Assembly: GCA_015039365.1 (NCBI GenBank)
Contig: WION01000013.1
Span: 248,001 to 312,000, forward strand
Direction of reading: 5' to 3'
From: Amanita rubescens
Taxonomy: Eukaryota > Basidiomycota > Agaricomycetes > Agaricales > Amanitaceae
Length of the DNA: 64,000 nucleotides
The notes under the pieces are model-generated. The model saw only the letters and a program-made list of their open reading frames with translations. It had not been told where the DNA came from and made no database searches. Shown one piece after another: positions 11,513 to 24,356 of the stretch. Position 1 is the first letter of the stretch. Each line of letters opens with the position of its first letter. The position numbers were made by a program, and so were the translations under genes.

Positions 11513-14500
11513 ATGGAATCTATTTCTCGTCTTCGTGAAGCTCTTCTGAGGGTTTTGTCAGGACGCGTGACGCCAGAGACAGAACAAGAATGTTTTGACG
11601 AACTAATGATCCAAAAGCCGCGTCTCTTAAGCGTGTTGGATGTTGGGCAAAGGAACCTAGAGGAGAAGCGCGAGGTTGAATCAGGTAACCAACAGAGTCT
11701 TTTATTAATTCTGTGTTAATTAGCATGCAGGCAGGATCATAATCGACGGCCGGAGAGTAGGCGTCAATGCGGACTTCGCTCGCCAAGTTGTGTTTCTCTC
11801 CGAACAGCTCGAATGCTCGGAACGATATATTGCCAGTCTTCTCCAGTCCGTTATGGCCGAAAATCCCAACGTCAATCCCATTAGTTGCATAGAGGTTACT
11901 GTTGCGCAATTCCACCAACGTCGACGACACCTTGTTGACTCCCTGCGGTACCTGTTGGAGGCGGCGGACGCAGCAGAACAAACCGAAGCTGGTTCCACAA
12001 TTCGACGTCTCGAGCAATTCGTCAACTTTGAGCTGGTTGACTCGGGCAGCACCAGACATGGTGATTCTCTTGCAACAAAAATATTGAAAGAGATAGAGCG
12101 TATAGACGTTCAACTAACGAGGGCGCTCACTGCAAGAAAGAATGCAGTGAGCAATTCGACGGCACCTTCTACACAAGGTTTACTTTACTTCCGTTGTATT
12201 TACACCTATCTGACACCCGTCATTTTAGCACTTGGAGCACTTGGAAATGACATTCTAACCGCTAGATGCGAGTCTCTGAAGTACGAGAGGCGGAATTTAG
12301 CCATGTGTCTTTGTTCACTTGCACGCATGGGCTATCTAGCACCATCCGAGTTCAAGCTACTTATTGACTGGCTGGCAACACACCCCAATCATACCATTAC
12401 ATATTACATCCTTACAGCAGTCCTTCTCGCCTTCGATCCCGTTGACCCCGATACAAAAAGCGGTTCCCACCGTCGCGAACTTGCGACAGAACCTACACTA
12501 ATGGCATATATGACTAAAAAGCTGGCGTCATCCACGGAGTGGCAAGATTCAGGCTTGAAGGCCGTCATCCTTTTGAAGTGGACTCTGTTCTTGACAGATA
12601 TTCGGCATCGGGATTCAAGTTTAGAGCACCGTAGCGGGTTCAAGACAGAAGAGCTTGAAGCGCAAATATGGAGCGCTGTTCAAGGGGATGCTTTCTCCTT
12701 TTTGGCGTTGTCCGCTCTTCAGATACAGAAAAAACGCACTTTCTTGACGGGCTCATCTCTCCTAAGCACTCTGATGATTCCACTTGAACAAGAATCACGG
12801 GATGTTCCACCACCCGACTTCAAGTCCACTCTCTTATCCGCATTCGAGACCCTAATACGCTCGTTAATTACACACGCTTCCTCCGAGCTGCGCAAGATAA
12901 AGCAGCGTCAAGAGGATTTAGTTCTCGCGAATGTACGAACAGATAGGAATCGGAGTACGACGGCGCGTTTTTCGTCCACTTTGTCTCCGGAGTCATCGCG
13001 AGCAGGGCCTCCACCACGTAACGATATCGCTATATTATATTCCTTCATAGGTTTCCTGTACGCTTCATTGCCTCCGGAGTCTGCGTTGCAGTTCTGGGGC
13101 GCTGCCCCTCGAGGACCACTTTCACATATGGAAAAAGTCGAAGCATCTATCGGGCGGTTACCTGCTTTCCTCCAATGGTCTGTCTGGTCCACGTCCGCCA
13201 ACGATTTGACGATGATGACGGCGCTGTACGATATGTTGAGTGGTTTAGCCAAAGGCCAGTATTGTAGTGAGCTGGCTTATAATTTTATGGCTCGAGGAGG
13301 GGGGGAAGTTATACCTGGAAGCATGTTACCTTCGTCTTCAACAGCCGGACCTTCCGTCTCCTGGACGCTCATTTTTGGTATCCTGGACTCCTGGGCTGCA
13401 AGCGCATCAGCTCCTCGCGGGCAAGTCCATACACAAAATCTCGGCTCTTTGGGTGATCTTCAGCGTCGTTCAGGTCATTTCGTGATTGGACCAAAGGAAG
13501 TGTTGTTGGCCCAAGCATTCCTTCGCCTCCTTGCCGCCGTAGTCACTTGTTCCGTCACAGTGCGGATTACAATATCTGGACATGTTCACTTCCGCGCTAT
13601 CCCAACTCTAGTATCTCTTATTCCACTCAGCGTACCGCTGGAACTGAAAGGAGCGCTATTCGACACCCTAGCTTCATTCTGTGAACCCGGCGCCGGTGTT
13701 CAAGGCGTAGAAATTTGCAAGGCGGTATGGACGTTGATGGAGCGGCTTGAAGTTATTAATGTTCGAGCCAGTGGGGTTGGAAGCTTTGGTGCTTTACCTG
13801 CTGTCAAGGGCGTTGAAGTAGAACTTGAGGAGATCGAGGCTGTCCACAGGATGTACCCTGCCACAATTCCCTTCCTAAGACTTCTCGGCACGCTTATCCA
13901 CACACCGAAGAGGATACCATTGAAGGATCGGGTGGCCGACTCGGAACCTATCAATAACATCCCGGAAAATATGGGACAGCCTTATCGTCTTCCTGGAGTT
14001 GCGCCGTTCACATCGTTTGTCATTGATAATGTGTTCGCAAACATATCGAACAGGGAGTACTCCCAAATATCTGACAGATGGCAAATGAATGACCTCTGCC
14101 TATGTTATATTGAACGCGCCTTGGCTAGCTTCGACTTGGAATCGTTAGTTTCCGCAACTGACGAAGGGCCTCTGAAGAGCGAAACTCTGATTCCTCTACT
14201 TGTTCACCCTGGCTTTGACGTTATGAAGCGTTTGCTAACAAATTCGCCTCTGCAAAGCAGCATTTTGTCGTATGTCGTCGAGGGCGTCGAGGGCTTTGAA
14301 AAGGAGGTCTCGGAGGAAGAACCATTTTTCCGGAATACCATCATCCGCGTATTACGGATCGTCCACCGCGTACTGGAAATTCAAGATATCTTCCTTGATG
14401 TTTTCATCCCGCTCCTGACTGAAATTGATAGTGCACCAATCATCGGAGTAGTTCATCCTCGATCGTATTATACGCGATTTGATCAGGCGTTATCATTCGG

Positions 14501-17500
14501 ACCCCCTTATATTCCAGCTCTGGCGGCCTATGTTACCTTCCCAGCTCATGCGGAGCTCGTTCTACTATCGATCAAAATCATTTCTGTTCTCTCATCCTCT
14601 CCATTATGCTCAAATCTTATGACGTTGATCTCAAAAAGCAACGATTCAGAACGCATACTCGGCGGATATGTTCAGGTTCTCGCTAGCGAATCTGTGGAAG
14701 ATGTCACAGAAGCAGAGACGGTGGCGGAACAGACGACTGGTGCCGGCGCTCCAGACGCTGACGGTCAATCTGAACTCATTCAACAGGCTGCCAGGCTTGG
14801 TGCTCTTGATCTGTTGATCCTCAACACCAATCCCGATCATTCCTATCCCAACATCGCTCATTTCTTGCTATTCGGCGGCTCGGGAACTGATCAAATGCAG
14901 GATCCTCATGCTTTGGGTGCTCGGCAAACAAGCGTGCACGTTCTTCTGGATCTAGTCAATGCAGGAGTACCTCGCCTAAAGACAAAAGGGAAGGAAAGGG
15001 ACCGGCGGATCAGGCAGACGACGCCTCTTTTCATCACACTGCCAGGTTTAGCGGAAAGATGTTACAGAGTTATTCGCCAGCTCTGCGTTCATCCGAAGAC
15101 GTCCGATTTTGCTACTCGATATCTTCGTACCAGGGAAGATTTCTTTGCCCGGCAACTCGCAAGCGTTCCAACCATTATTCCAGAAACGCTGCAAGAGCCT
15201 CACATTGAAATTCTCTTCAACGACGGTTCGAGATGTATAACTTCTGTCCCTGCCATGACGTCTTTCCTTCGGTTACGGTCTTGCATCTTCGAGCTGGTGG
15301 CCGTGGAGTTGCATATTCTCTCAAATAAAGGGCACTTCAAAGGTGTATCCGAATTGCTTGACATCCTCTTCGGCAATGGATCTGAGGTTGAGGAGTATGA
15401 ACTAATGGACGAAGGCGCCTTGCGACCTTTCCGGGACCTCGGTCAATCTCATATGCGGATAATCGAATTTTTACAATCTTTGACATTCGATTGGTCAGAC
15501 AGTTTGTCTGTTCAGCCAGTTGAGATGGAATTCCTTGGACAGCTCAACTTAATGTCATGTATCCGTAAGGACTCTATGGGCTGCGAGATCGTCGATAGAG
15601 TGGCCATCTTGGGACTACTGGAATCTGCAAAACGTTCGCTGTATGCTCAAGGCAGAATCGTGGGGTCCGCACAAGCCGATCAACTAGCTCGAGAAACAGC
15701 GTACGTGCTCGAGAGTTGCGCTGTGGAGAACCACCGGCGTGAAGTGACTCACTCAGTAACTATCGGTTATCAAGCATGGAGAGGGCTGCTGGATATGGCG
15801 CTTACCAAATGTTTCGACAGGCTGCCACATGATACCAGAGAGAATATGTTGTTCGATCTTCTTCACGTTCTTCCTACTGCTATGCAGTCGCCCAACATCG
15901 GGGAAGCAACATCGGTCTTACTGGCAGAAACGGTTCTAACATGTATCACCAAGCTGCGTGAAGACAGGCACTACCAGGTTGTCCTACAGTCTGCTGGCGG
16001 CGAAGCGGATCCAGCTTCCCTACCTGCGGAGAGGCTGTACGCGATCCTCCGTGCCACACTACAAGGTATCTCGGAGAACAACCCTGTCGAACTCGTGCGC
16101 GGTAACCTGTATGCAGCACTGATTAATTACATCCATTTGATTTCTCCTCATCTTTCTCCCGAACGTCAAGTAACAAAGGCTAATGGCACTGCATTAGCCA
16201 TATCATCATCCATGTCACGCGAGGACTTCTTCGGAGCCAGTCAATCTATCTTAACTATTAATGGCCCTCACGCTCCCCAGTCAACACTCGAATCGGGCAG
16301 TCTAGGATTGATGAAGGGTGTCATGGAAAGACTGGTCGCTATCATTGCTCGAGATGCTATTGACGGTACAGAAGTTTGGCGAACGGTCGCATTCATGCTG
16401 CTAGACGCTCTCGCGGAACTATCTGGCGCGGAGAAGCAGCATATACTCTTGTATGCGCTTACCCGTCATGGTATACTGGCAAACTTTGTTCGCGGGATCA
16501 AAGAATCAGATGAACGATTGCAGTCTGTTCTCAAACCAGATCCAGGTGAGCGCTCATGCCTATGTCTTTGTGCCAATTATCGACACATTTCCCTGGATAG
16601 ACGATCTTAATCCTTTGTATGTGTATGAAGCCAAAATGTCCTTCTTCATCCGGCTTGCGCAGACGCGTGCGGGAGCTGAGCGCCTACTTGAAGCTCAAGT
16701 TCTACAAATATTAGCTCGGTGCGAGTATATTGATGCAACTCCTGAAGCAGATCAAGCGTTTATGGGTATATATTCTATCTTTGTTCTGTATCAAGGCTGA
16801 GTAGACTGTCCGCAGACCGAGATTCCTTCCTTCCTTCAGCGATTCAACGATACCATCAATTGTTAATGCCTGCCCTTGAACTGATAGTAGCCCTGTTGTC
16901 AATGTTGGGAACAAAGCATACTACCGTCGTGAATCAAGTAAATCAACGAATCCTCGTGCACCAATTGCCATTTAACCACATTTTTAGGCTCGAGAATTTT
17001 TGACAAGCCATAGCGATACAATCGCTATCTTGTTGAAGCATGAACCACTATATGCTCCTCAGTCCCTCCTTGATGAGGTATATCTTGTGGTTGTTCTGTG
17101 TGCCAACATCTTGCCGTCGGTGCCCAAAACTGAGATGGTGCGCTGTCATCGCTTTCAAACGTCATGCCCATTTTAAAACATTACAGCTGTCAACCAACTC
17201 TGGCTATGGAGCGATCCACGCTGCCATCCTGAGTCTTTCTACAAGGTCTTTAGCGTACGGCCAACCCTTCAAGAACATAGCTCCTCAGACCGACGCGGAG
17301 GAGCAAGAAGCTGCCCGTCTGGCATTCGGTAACCCAGTTTATAACACCTAATTCACCCAGCTGACCATCGTGAAGGTTGTGGGAATCTGTCAAGATTTGG
17401 CTTGTCCGTAGCCAGGAAGGAGAGGTTGCTACGCAAGGGAGTCGTGACTTATCTGGGAACTGCGAGTGAATTCACAGGTACGAAGAATATGGTATTGTTC

Positions 17501-18385
17501 TCATCTTTGAACTGACGCATTTACCCCTTAGAACCCCAGATTAATTTGGTCCTCACCCCGGTGACAACATCACCCGGCCGGCAAGAGTCCAGAGGCTCCA
17601 ACTTCTTAGGTTCGCTTCTCCCCTGTCACGATTTGTTGTTCCTGACGCCTTAGCATCATTATAGCGACTGTCCCAACGATAGGCGATGCAATTGAATCAC
17701 TAAACAGTCTGTGCAGCGGGCTAGCGGAGATGTTAAAACAGATCGCTGACTTGTCTGCGGAACTGGCTGCTAAGGACCACATCGGAATTGATAACATCTT
17801 AGACGTTGTCCGCGGCGTACATCCTCTCATACTACAGGAACTTGATATTGTGCAGAAAAGGCAGCTTATATACCAAGAGTTGGAGAAGCTCCGAGCGCAG
17901 ACGACGCGAGAAGCAAAGGCATTGTTTGGTATGAAAGGCTATGGTACTTTTGAATTTTGCTAATTAATTACTTTGCGTACACAGGTACAATTGAAATGCT
18001 TCTATTGCTCATTTGGCGACACGTGGAATATTATACCGATCCGGAAAATGCAGGCCGTGGCGAGACCTGGAAGGGAGCGCTGACAGCATCATATACGATG
18101 AGTTCAGCGCTGCGGTTCTTAGCCGCACCACCTGAACCACAGGTGTTCAAAGAGGAAGTGGGTAAGAGGTTGGGGGCTGTCTTACAACGCCTATCCACCC
18201 TCAATGTCGTAAGTCGTAGCTCATATTTTTTATACATCTTGCTAATTTCCGTGAATCAGGATTACGAGTCACTTGGGGATGACTGGCAAGCCAACCAGGC
18301 GTACATTGAAATAATGTGCAGGAGGCTGAAAGACAGTGCGGGACTACATGATGACAGCCAGTTATCTGGCATTGAGGATCAGTAA
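11513..18385 (+). CDS. NUP192: Nucleoporin Nup192/Nup205 (inner-ring scaffold)
   Basis: Large alpha-helical scaffold protein of the nuclear pore inner ring. Exon 1 starts MESISRLREALLRVLSGR and ends at VESG. After a short intron the gene continues as DGRRVGVNADFARQVVFLSEQ, then an uninterrupted frame of about 1,600 codons from 11790 to near 16545. Recognisable Nup205-family segments include RYIASLLQSVMAENPN, CLCSLARMGYLAPSEFK and PNHTITYYILTAVLLAFDP. The 3' end is split by several 45-60-nt introns. Exons there include REFLTSHSDTIAILLKHEP, NILPSVPKTEM, SGYGAIHAAILSLS, RKGVVTYLGTASEFT, and the conserved end TIEMLLLLIWRHVEYYTDPE followed by DDWQANQAYIEIMCRRLKD. The stop is at 18385. Total is near 2,000 residues, as expected for the family. 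No frame break was found, which contrasts with neighbouring genes. Confidence 0.93.
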
Positions 18386-18660
18386 CAAAAAAAAACGGCG
18401 AGGCCAAGGCTTGGTTTGACGTTGTATATCTCCTAGTATATATCTGTGGTGTTTTTAGTGTTTTATTACATTTGTGCATATCACTCGGAGCGGCGAGACT
18501 TTGGATTGACGCGACTGTACCTCTTTATTCAATTTTCGTCTAATATACAAAAGAATGCGCTGGAAATATATTAGATCAACGCGTAGCACGTGGGTTCAGT
18601 TCGTGATGTTCCGATCATTATTGACCAACGTAGACAAGAGAGCGGTGGTATCAGAGGATG

Positions 18661-19444
18661 TTAACGAGGTAAAAGGCTCCCTGCGCCGCGTACGGCGAGT
18701 TGACCACCCATGCGGAGGGTTTGTGTGCCTCCTGGGAAGTAAGCAAGGATGTAAGAGACGAGCGCCACTACTTGAACTGCGCCGCAAATGAGCGAGCCAA
18801 AGTACGACTTGGCCTGTAACGACCGTTAGTAGGTCCGGAACGGAACAGACAGACTTGGAACGTACACCGAGAGAGAAATACAGAGTCAAGCCGAGACTAG
18901 CAAAGTACACGATGGAGAATGGCAGCCTCTCTGCAGATATGAGATGCTTGATGTGGTTTATTGGCCCGATGAGGAGGGAAAACCTGGTCCGAAGCAGAAA
19001 CTTAGTACTCGTTCTTCGGGGCTGCTATCGTCGGAAACTCACCCAAACATGACAAGCATGCTTCCCAGGCTGTCAATTGGCCGAATGAGATAAATCAAGG
19101 ATTTGGGAACAGGGGACGTACCTGAAGGAAAGGGCGAATTTTGCGGGCTTGAGGGCGAGGAGAGGGAGAGTAATAAAAGCGACAAAGAAGCAGACTGATG
19201 CTCCGATGAGACAAGCGATGAAACCGAGGAGACGCTCCCATCTTGAAAGGGCTAGCCAGGCATCGTCCTGGTTATTACGGTCGTTTGAGCGGAGGGGTAT
19301 GTAGTCGCCTGCGACGGCATTGTAAAAGCGCGAAAATGGATTAGATGGTGCTGGTTGTTGTGCCTGTGCCTGTGAATCGTCTGTTACGCCACGAGCCCAG
19401 CGAAACTGGGAAAGACTGGCGCGGAAGGACTGTTCGTTTGCCAT
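18661..19444 (-). CDS. SFT2: Sft2-like vesicle transport membrane protein
   Basis: Four-helix Golgi membrane protein of the Got1/Sft2 family, linked to fusion of endosome-derived vesicles with the Golgi. Start chosen at MANEQSFRASLSQFRW (19444) rather than an upstream in-frame ATG at 19537, because it matches the family N-terminus. The cytosolic head leads to WLALSRWERLLGFIACLIGA and FFVAFITLPLLAL (helix 1). Further exons encode LGSMLVMF, then a helix with VGPINH, and LPFSIVYFASLGLTLYFSLG. The last exon, after a GTACGT..TTACAG intron, reads AKSYFGSLICGAVQVVALV, SYILAYFPGGTQTLRMG and ends GAGSLLPR. All family landmarks are present. It is divergent from LeuRS with 234 bp between start codons. 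Confidence 0.92.
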
Positions 19445-19678
19445 CGCTTGTCGCGGCCTCGCTGACGCCAGTGACACGGCTAACGCTAAACGGGAAATAG
19501 ATGTAAACAAGACAGATAAGATAATAAAATGAGTCAAATACTTTTTGATCGACGCTTTTTTTCGAACAAAACTATTTGAGTGAAATTACCCAAAACAGCA
19601 GTCACAACGACTTCTTTTCTTTGGCTCCGTCCAAAGACGCTCGCTCGTCCTCGCTTCCTTGTGCGCCACTTCAGCGCC

Positions 19679-22600
19679 ATGGCTCAAACAATAGAACTTG
19701 CACAGGTTTGCGATTTCAACATCCGCTTTGACACCTGCTCATTTATTCACAGACAGCTAAGAGAGATCACCTCGTCGCACTAGAGCGCAAATACCAGCAA
19801 CAATGGCAAGAAAAACGCATGTTTGAGATCGATGCTCCTTCAAAGGAGGAAATTGCAGACCTCACCCATGCCGAGGTTTACCAACGGCACCCAAAGTGGT
19901 TCGGATGCTACCCATTTCCCTACATGAACGGACCCCTACATCTGGGTCATGCTTTCACCATCTCCAAGATCGAGTTCGCTACTGGCTATCAACGCCTCCT
20001 TGGTAAACGCGCCCTCTTTCCCCATGGTTTCCACCTCACGGGAATGCCCATCAGGGTTCGTATCACCTTGTCTGTCACCAGACTCACAATCTGATTCATT
20101 CTACAGGCCTCTGCTGACAAGCTCATACGCGAAATAGAACTTTTCGGTTCCGATTTCGAACGATACGAGCAGGTCATGGCTGAAAAGGCAAAAGAAGAGG
20201 AGGAAACTGCCATCACCGACGCCAAGAGCAATCCCACCGACAAAACGAAAGCCAAGAAGGGAAAATTGGTGGCAAAGTCTGCCGGTTACACATACCAATT
20301 CCAGATTCTAGAGAGTTTGGGCATACCCCGCAACGAAATCAAAAAGTTTACCGATCCCTTGCACTGGTTGTATTTTTTCCCGCCCATCGCAATAGTCAGT
20401 ATATACAGTTCTTTCGTTGTTGATCTTGTTATGCTTACCACCCCAGTTGCGTTTATATGTAGGCGGACAATAATGCGTTTGGTTCTCGTATAGACTGGCG
20501 TCGCACTTTCATCACTACCAAGGCTAACCCTTACTACGATTCATTCATCCGCTGGCAGGCCAACAAGCTGTATAAGCTTGGAAAGATGAAGTTTGGCGAA
20601 CGTTTGACCATTTACAGCCCCAAAGATGGCCAACCTTGTATGGACCACGACCGTCAGGATGGAGAAGGCATAGGCCCGCAGGAGTACACTGGCATCAAGA
20701 TGGAAGTTGTCCAATGGGGTGAAAGCGCACTACCTGTCCTAGAGGCTGCGAAAGATAAGCTAGCAGGTCGGAAAGTTTACTTGGTCGCTGCGACACTCAG
20801 ACCCGAGACCATGTATGGCCAGACGAATTGCTTCGTTGGACCGAGCATTACCTATGGCGTCTTCTCCGCCAATGATCAAGAAGCTTACCTCTGCACTCGT
20901 CGCGCTGCTCGTAACATGGCATTCCAGGGCGCTATCACACCCCGTGCAGAGCCCAACCTCCTGTTTGAAATCGAGGGCGAGGACATCATTGGTACGCTTA
21001 TCAAGGCGCCTTGTGCCATTCATCCCGAGGTTTATGTCCTTCCCATGGAAAACGTTCTGCCTACCAAAGTACGTGTTTGTCCTCTGCATTTACCCTCCAG
21101 GTTGTCCTTAAATGGCTTCTCGATTAGGGTACCGGTGTCGTCACGTCTGTTCCATCCGACTCCCCTGACGATTACCAAACTTTGATGGACCTGCGCAAGA
21201 AAGCAGCATTTTATGGTATCAAGCCCGAATGGGCCGCTATCGACCCTGTCCCAGTTCTCAGTACACCAGCATATGGTGAAATGAGTGCCCCTGCTGATAG
21301 TCAAAGAACTCAAAATCCAGTCTCAGAAAGATACCAAGCAGCTTGCTGAGGCTAAGGAAATCGCGTACAAAGAAGGATTCTACAATGGCACGATGTCTGT
21401 GGGCGAATTCAAGGGTCAATCTGTCCAGGAGGCAAAACCGCGCGTTAGAGCTAGCATGATCAAAGAAGGGCTCGCATTCGCGTATGCTGAGCCCGAAGGT
21501 TTCGTCTTGTCCCGCAGTGGCGACGAGTGTGTTGTAGCGCTGATGGATCAGTGGTTTTTGGATTACGGCGAAGAATCATGGAGGAAGGAAACTGAAAAGT
21601 TGGTATCCGAATCCCTCCTTTGCTTTGCAGCGTCTAACAGATTGTTTAGGTTGGTAGCCAGGATGGAGTTCTATTCCCAAGAGACTAGACATAATTTCGA
21701 GAAGACTCTTGGATGGTTGGGCCAGTGGGCATGTGCACGCACTTATGGATTGGGCTCCGATCTCCCATGGGACTCACAATACCTGATAGAATCTCTGAGC
21801 GATTCTACGATTTATATGAGCTACTATACCTTTGCCCACTTGCTGCATCGTACGTATATCTTCCCCTTTTTTGAGAATTGCTTCACAAACGTCGCCAAAC
21901 CTACAGCCAACACAATGGACGGCAGCAAACCAGGTCCGCTGGGAATCACTCCAGGACAGCTGACCGACGAAATATGGGAATATTTACTCGCCGATGGTCC
22001 CTTCCCGTCTTCATCACCAATACCCAAAGAAAAGGTTGACGCGCTCAAGCACGAATATAATTACTTCTATCCATTCGATATTCCGTTCATCCGCAAAGGA
22101 CCTTGTACCTAACCATCTGACGATGGCTTTGTACAACCACGTCGCCGTCCTGCCCGAAGACAAGTGGCCTCTCAGCATGCGCACAAATGGACACTTGATG
22201 CTGAACGGAGAGAAGATGTCTAAGAGTAAGGGCAATTTCTTGACGTTGCGCCAGTCTGTTGAGAAATTCGGTGCGGACGCGACGAGGTTGAGTTTGGCCG
22301 ATGCTGGTGACGGCCTTGAGGATGCCAACTTTGATGAGAAGACTGCCAATGCGAACATTTTGCGGGTGCACACAGTTAATTGCTTGGTGTGAGGTGAGTG
22401 GTGGAATCCATTTTTATGGATGTCGGCAAAGGCTGATGATGACTTGCCTCGTAGGACATGGTCAAGGACAAGGAAAATTTACGCCATGGTCAACGGAACT
22501 ACCACGATGATGTTTTCGAGACCGAGATCAATGATCTCATCAACATCACCCAAAGTCATTACGAAGCGTGAGCATTCGAAGCTTTTTCTATCAAATCAAA

Positions 22601-23470
22601 GCTAAATCCTAGTCTATCATAGTACAAACTACAAAGACGCTCTGAAATACGGCTTCTACGAGCTGCAGTCGGCACGTGATTGGTACCGTGAAGTCACCAT
22701 GAACGCGGGTATGCATGAAGACCTCGTCCTGTACTGGATCCGCGTTGCTGCGTTGCTCGTTGCACCCATCGCACCTCATTTTGCGGACCACTTGTACCAG
22801 TCTGTCCTCCGCTTGCCCGGTTCTATTCAGAATGCACGGTGGCCGACACCCGAGAAACAAGTCGACCGCACGTTGGTCGAAGCGGCCTCCTACATGCGCG
22901 GTGTGACCAAGATGATGAGAGACGCCGAGGCAAGCTTGCTCAAGATGCTAAGCAGGAACAAAGGCAAGGGACCTATAACTTTCGATCCCAAGAAGCCAAA
23001 GAGCGTCCGGATCTACGTGGCGACTGAATTCCCGGAGTGGCAGAACGAATGTGTTGATATCGTGAAGCAGGCGTACGGTGCGAACGGGGATAAAGTGGAT
23101 GATTCGAAAGTGAAGGACTTGCTGATTCAGAAGGGACTGATCAAAGACAAGAGGGCCATGCCGTTTATTCAGATGTTCAAGGTGGGTATCACTACCGTGG
23201 TTCTGGAGAAATCTCCCTAATGTTACCTCGACTCAGAAACGAATGGCTCAATTCGGTGCAATAACCGCATTCAGGCGGACTTTGCCTTTCTCAGAAAGCC
23301 AAGTGTTGATTGAGATCACACCCTACCTGAAAAAGACTCTGGGACTGGTGGATGCTGAGATACTGTCAGTCCAAGAGGCGAGACAGAGGGAAAGTGAACC
23401 TGGCTTCACAAAGGCTATCATTGACACGTCAGAACCAGGAGGTCCTGCTATCGAGTACCGAAACGTGTAA
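19679..23470 (+). CDS. CDC60: Cytosolic leucyl-tRNA synthetase (three frame breaks)
   Basis: Class I aminoacyl-tRNA synthetase charging tRNA-Leu for cytosolic translation. Exon 1 gives MAQTIELAQ; exon 2 starts [18 protein letters not shown] and includes the HIGH-type signature [13 protein letters not shown]. Later exons contain [18 protein letters not shown], the editing-domain segment [18 protein letters not shown], and the KMSKS loop ([14 protein letters not shown]). The eukaryote-type C-terminal region has [20 protein letters not shown], and the gene ends PAIEYRNV. Three single extra bases break the frame with no possible intron: near 21288 (between EMSAP and LIVKELKIQ), near 22085 (PFD to RSSAKDLVP) and near 22378 (HTV to IAWCE). 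Removing each restores continuous family sequence. Other joins are ordinary 45-60-nt introns. An exon at about 22456-22569 begins [10 protein letters not shown] and has no internal ATG. Housekeeping role argues for consensus error rather than a pseudogene. Confidence 0.92.
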
Positions 23471-23631
23471 CGTATAGATAGACAACGAGAAATAAAAACG
23501 CCGCCCTTGTAGAATAGAGCTAAATTCAAGCGTGGTTCTTACTTGACTAATCTTCTCGTCGAATCTATATTTGAGCTGGTTGACAACAACAACACCCATT
23601 TCGGGACTAACATACTCTTACGGATGTAAGC

Positions 23632-24356
23632 TCAATTTTGCATTGCCTTGTCAATTTTCCAGAAAGCATCCCCGGGCCCCGTCACCGGAGCTTCCACGAG
23701 CTCAACCTACGCAGAATCATTGTTAGGCGCGATGTCATCTATGGGCAAGCGACTTACTACTTGGTCGTAATTGCTATCAAGCCAGACTTCATTCTCTTTG
23801 GGTTGAAAGATGCTAAGCCGTTGGTGCCTCTGGTTAGTGGACGAACCGCAGGTCATAAATCACTGATGATACTTGCATGTGGTATGGGTCCTCAGTAGCG
23901 AGATTGAACACCCATTTGTAGGGTTTGGTATGCCATTCAAGTTCGTTTCCAACCTAGTAAGTCACAGGTAATGGAAAAAACAAACGTGAAGAGTGAATCC
24001 CAGGACAGGGTAAGTTAAAACTGACTTTGCTTATACCAATGAATAATCCGGCCTTGCCTGAAACCACGCCTTCGGTAGGTTCAGTGTCACTAACGGGCGG
24101 ATCGATATCCACAACCTGCATTGAATGGATTGCGTTAATAAACACGAAAGCTATGTGAGCTGGCACCGCAAACCGTATGGAGAGGAAAACCTTTGTTGGA
24201 CTTGGGAACAGTCTCGACTAGGTCCCCGTCCTTCTCGTACCCAGTACTGACAATAAATCTGTCAGGATTCTGACTGTGGACGTGGTAATTTTCACACAGG
24301 ACAGGGAGTACACAGAAGAGCAGGCCTAAGGAGAGGTAGAGGAAAGAGCCACGCAT
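23632..24356 (-). CDS. Small secreted protein, copy A of a local paralogous pair
   Basis: Five exons encode a secreted protein of roughly 170 residues. Signal peptide MRGSFLYLSLGLLFCVLPVLC is followed by ENYHVHSQNPDRFIV, GDLVETVPKSNKGFPLHT, then VVDIDPPVSDTEPTEGV and KAGLFIGISK. Exon 3 has ELEWHTKPYKWVFN, exon 4 has RLSIFQPKENEVWLD and exon 5 has WKIDKAMQN before the stop at 23632. The first donor is GTTTGC and splits HT|VVDI in phase. The gene shares exon order, intron positions and many residues with the plus-strand gene at 32041. Cysteines are few in the mature protein, so it is not a typical Cys-knot effector. No known domain was recognised; function is unknown. Secretion is inferred from the N-terminus. 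Confidence 0.75.

Noticed and set aside
11280..11549. 89-codon ORF upstream of NUP192 as an additional first exon
   Set aside because: It overlaps the clear NUP192 start in another frame and no splice link places it in phase.
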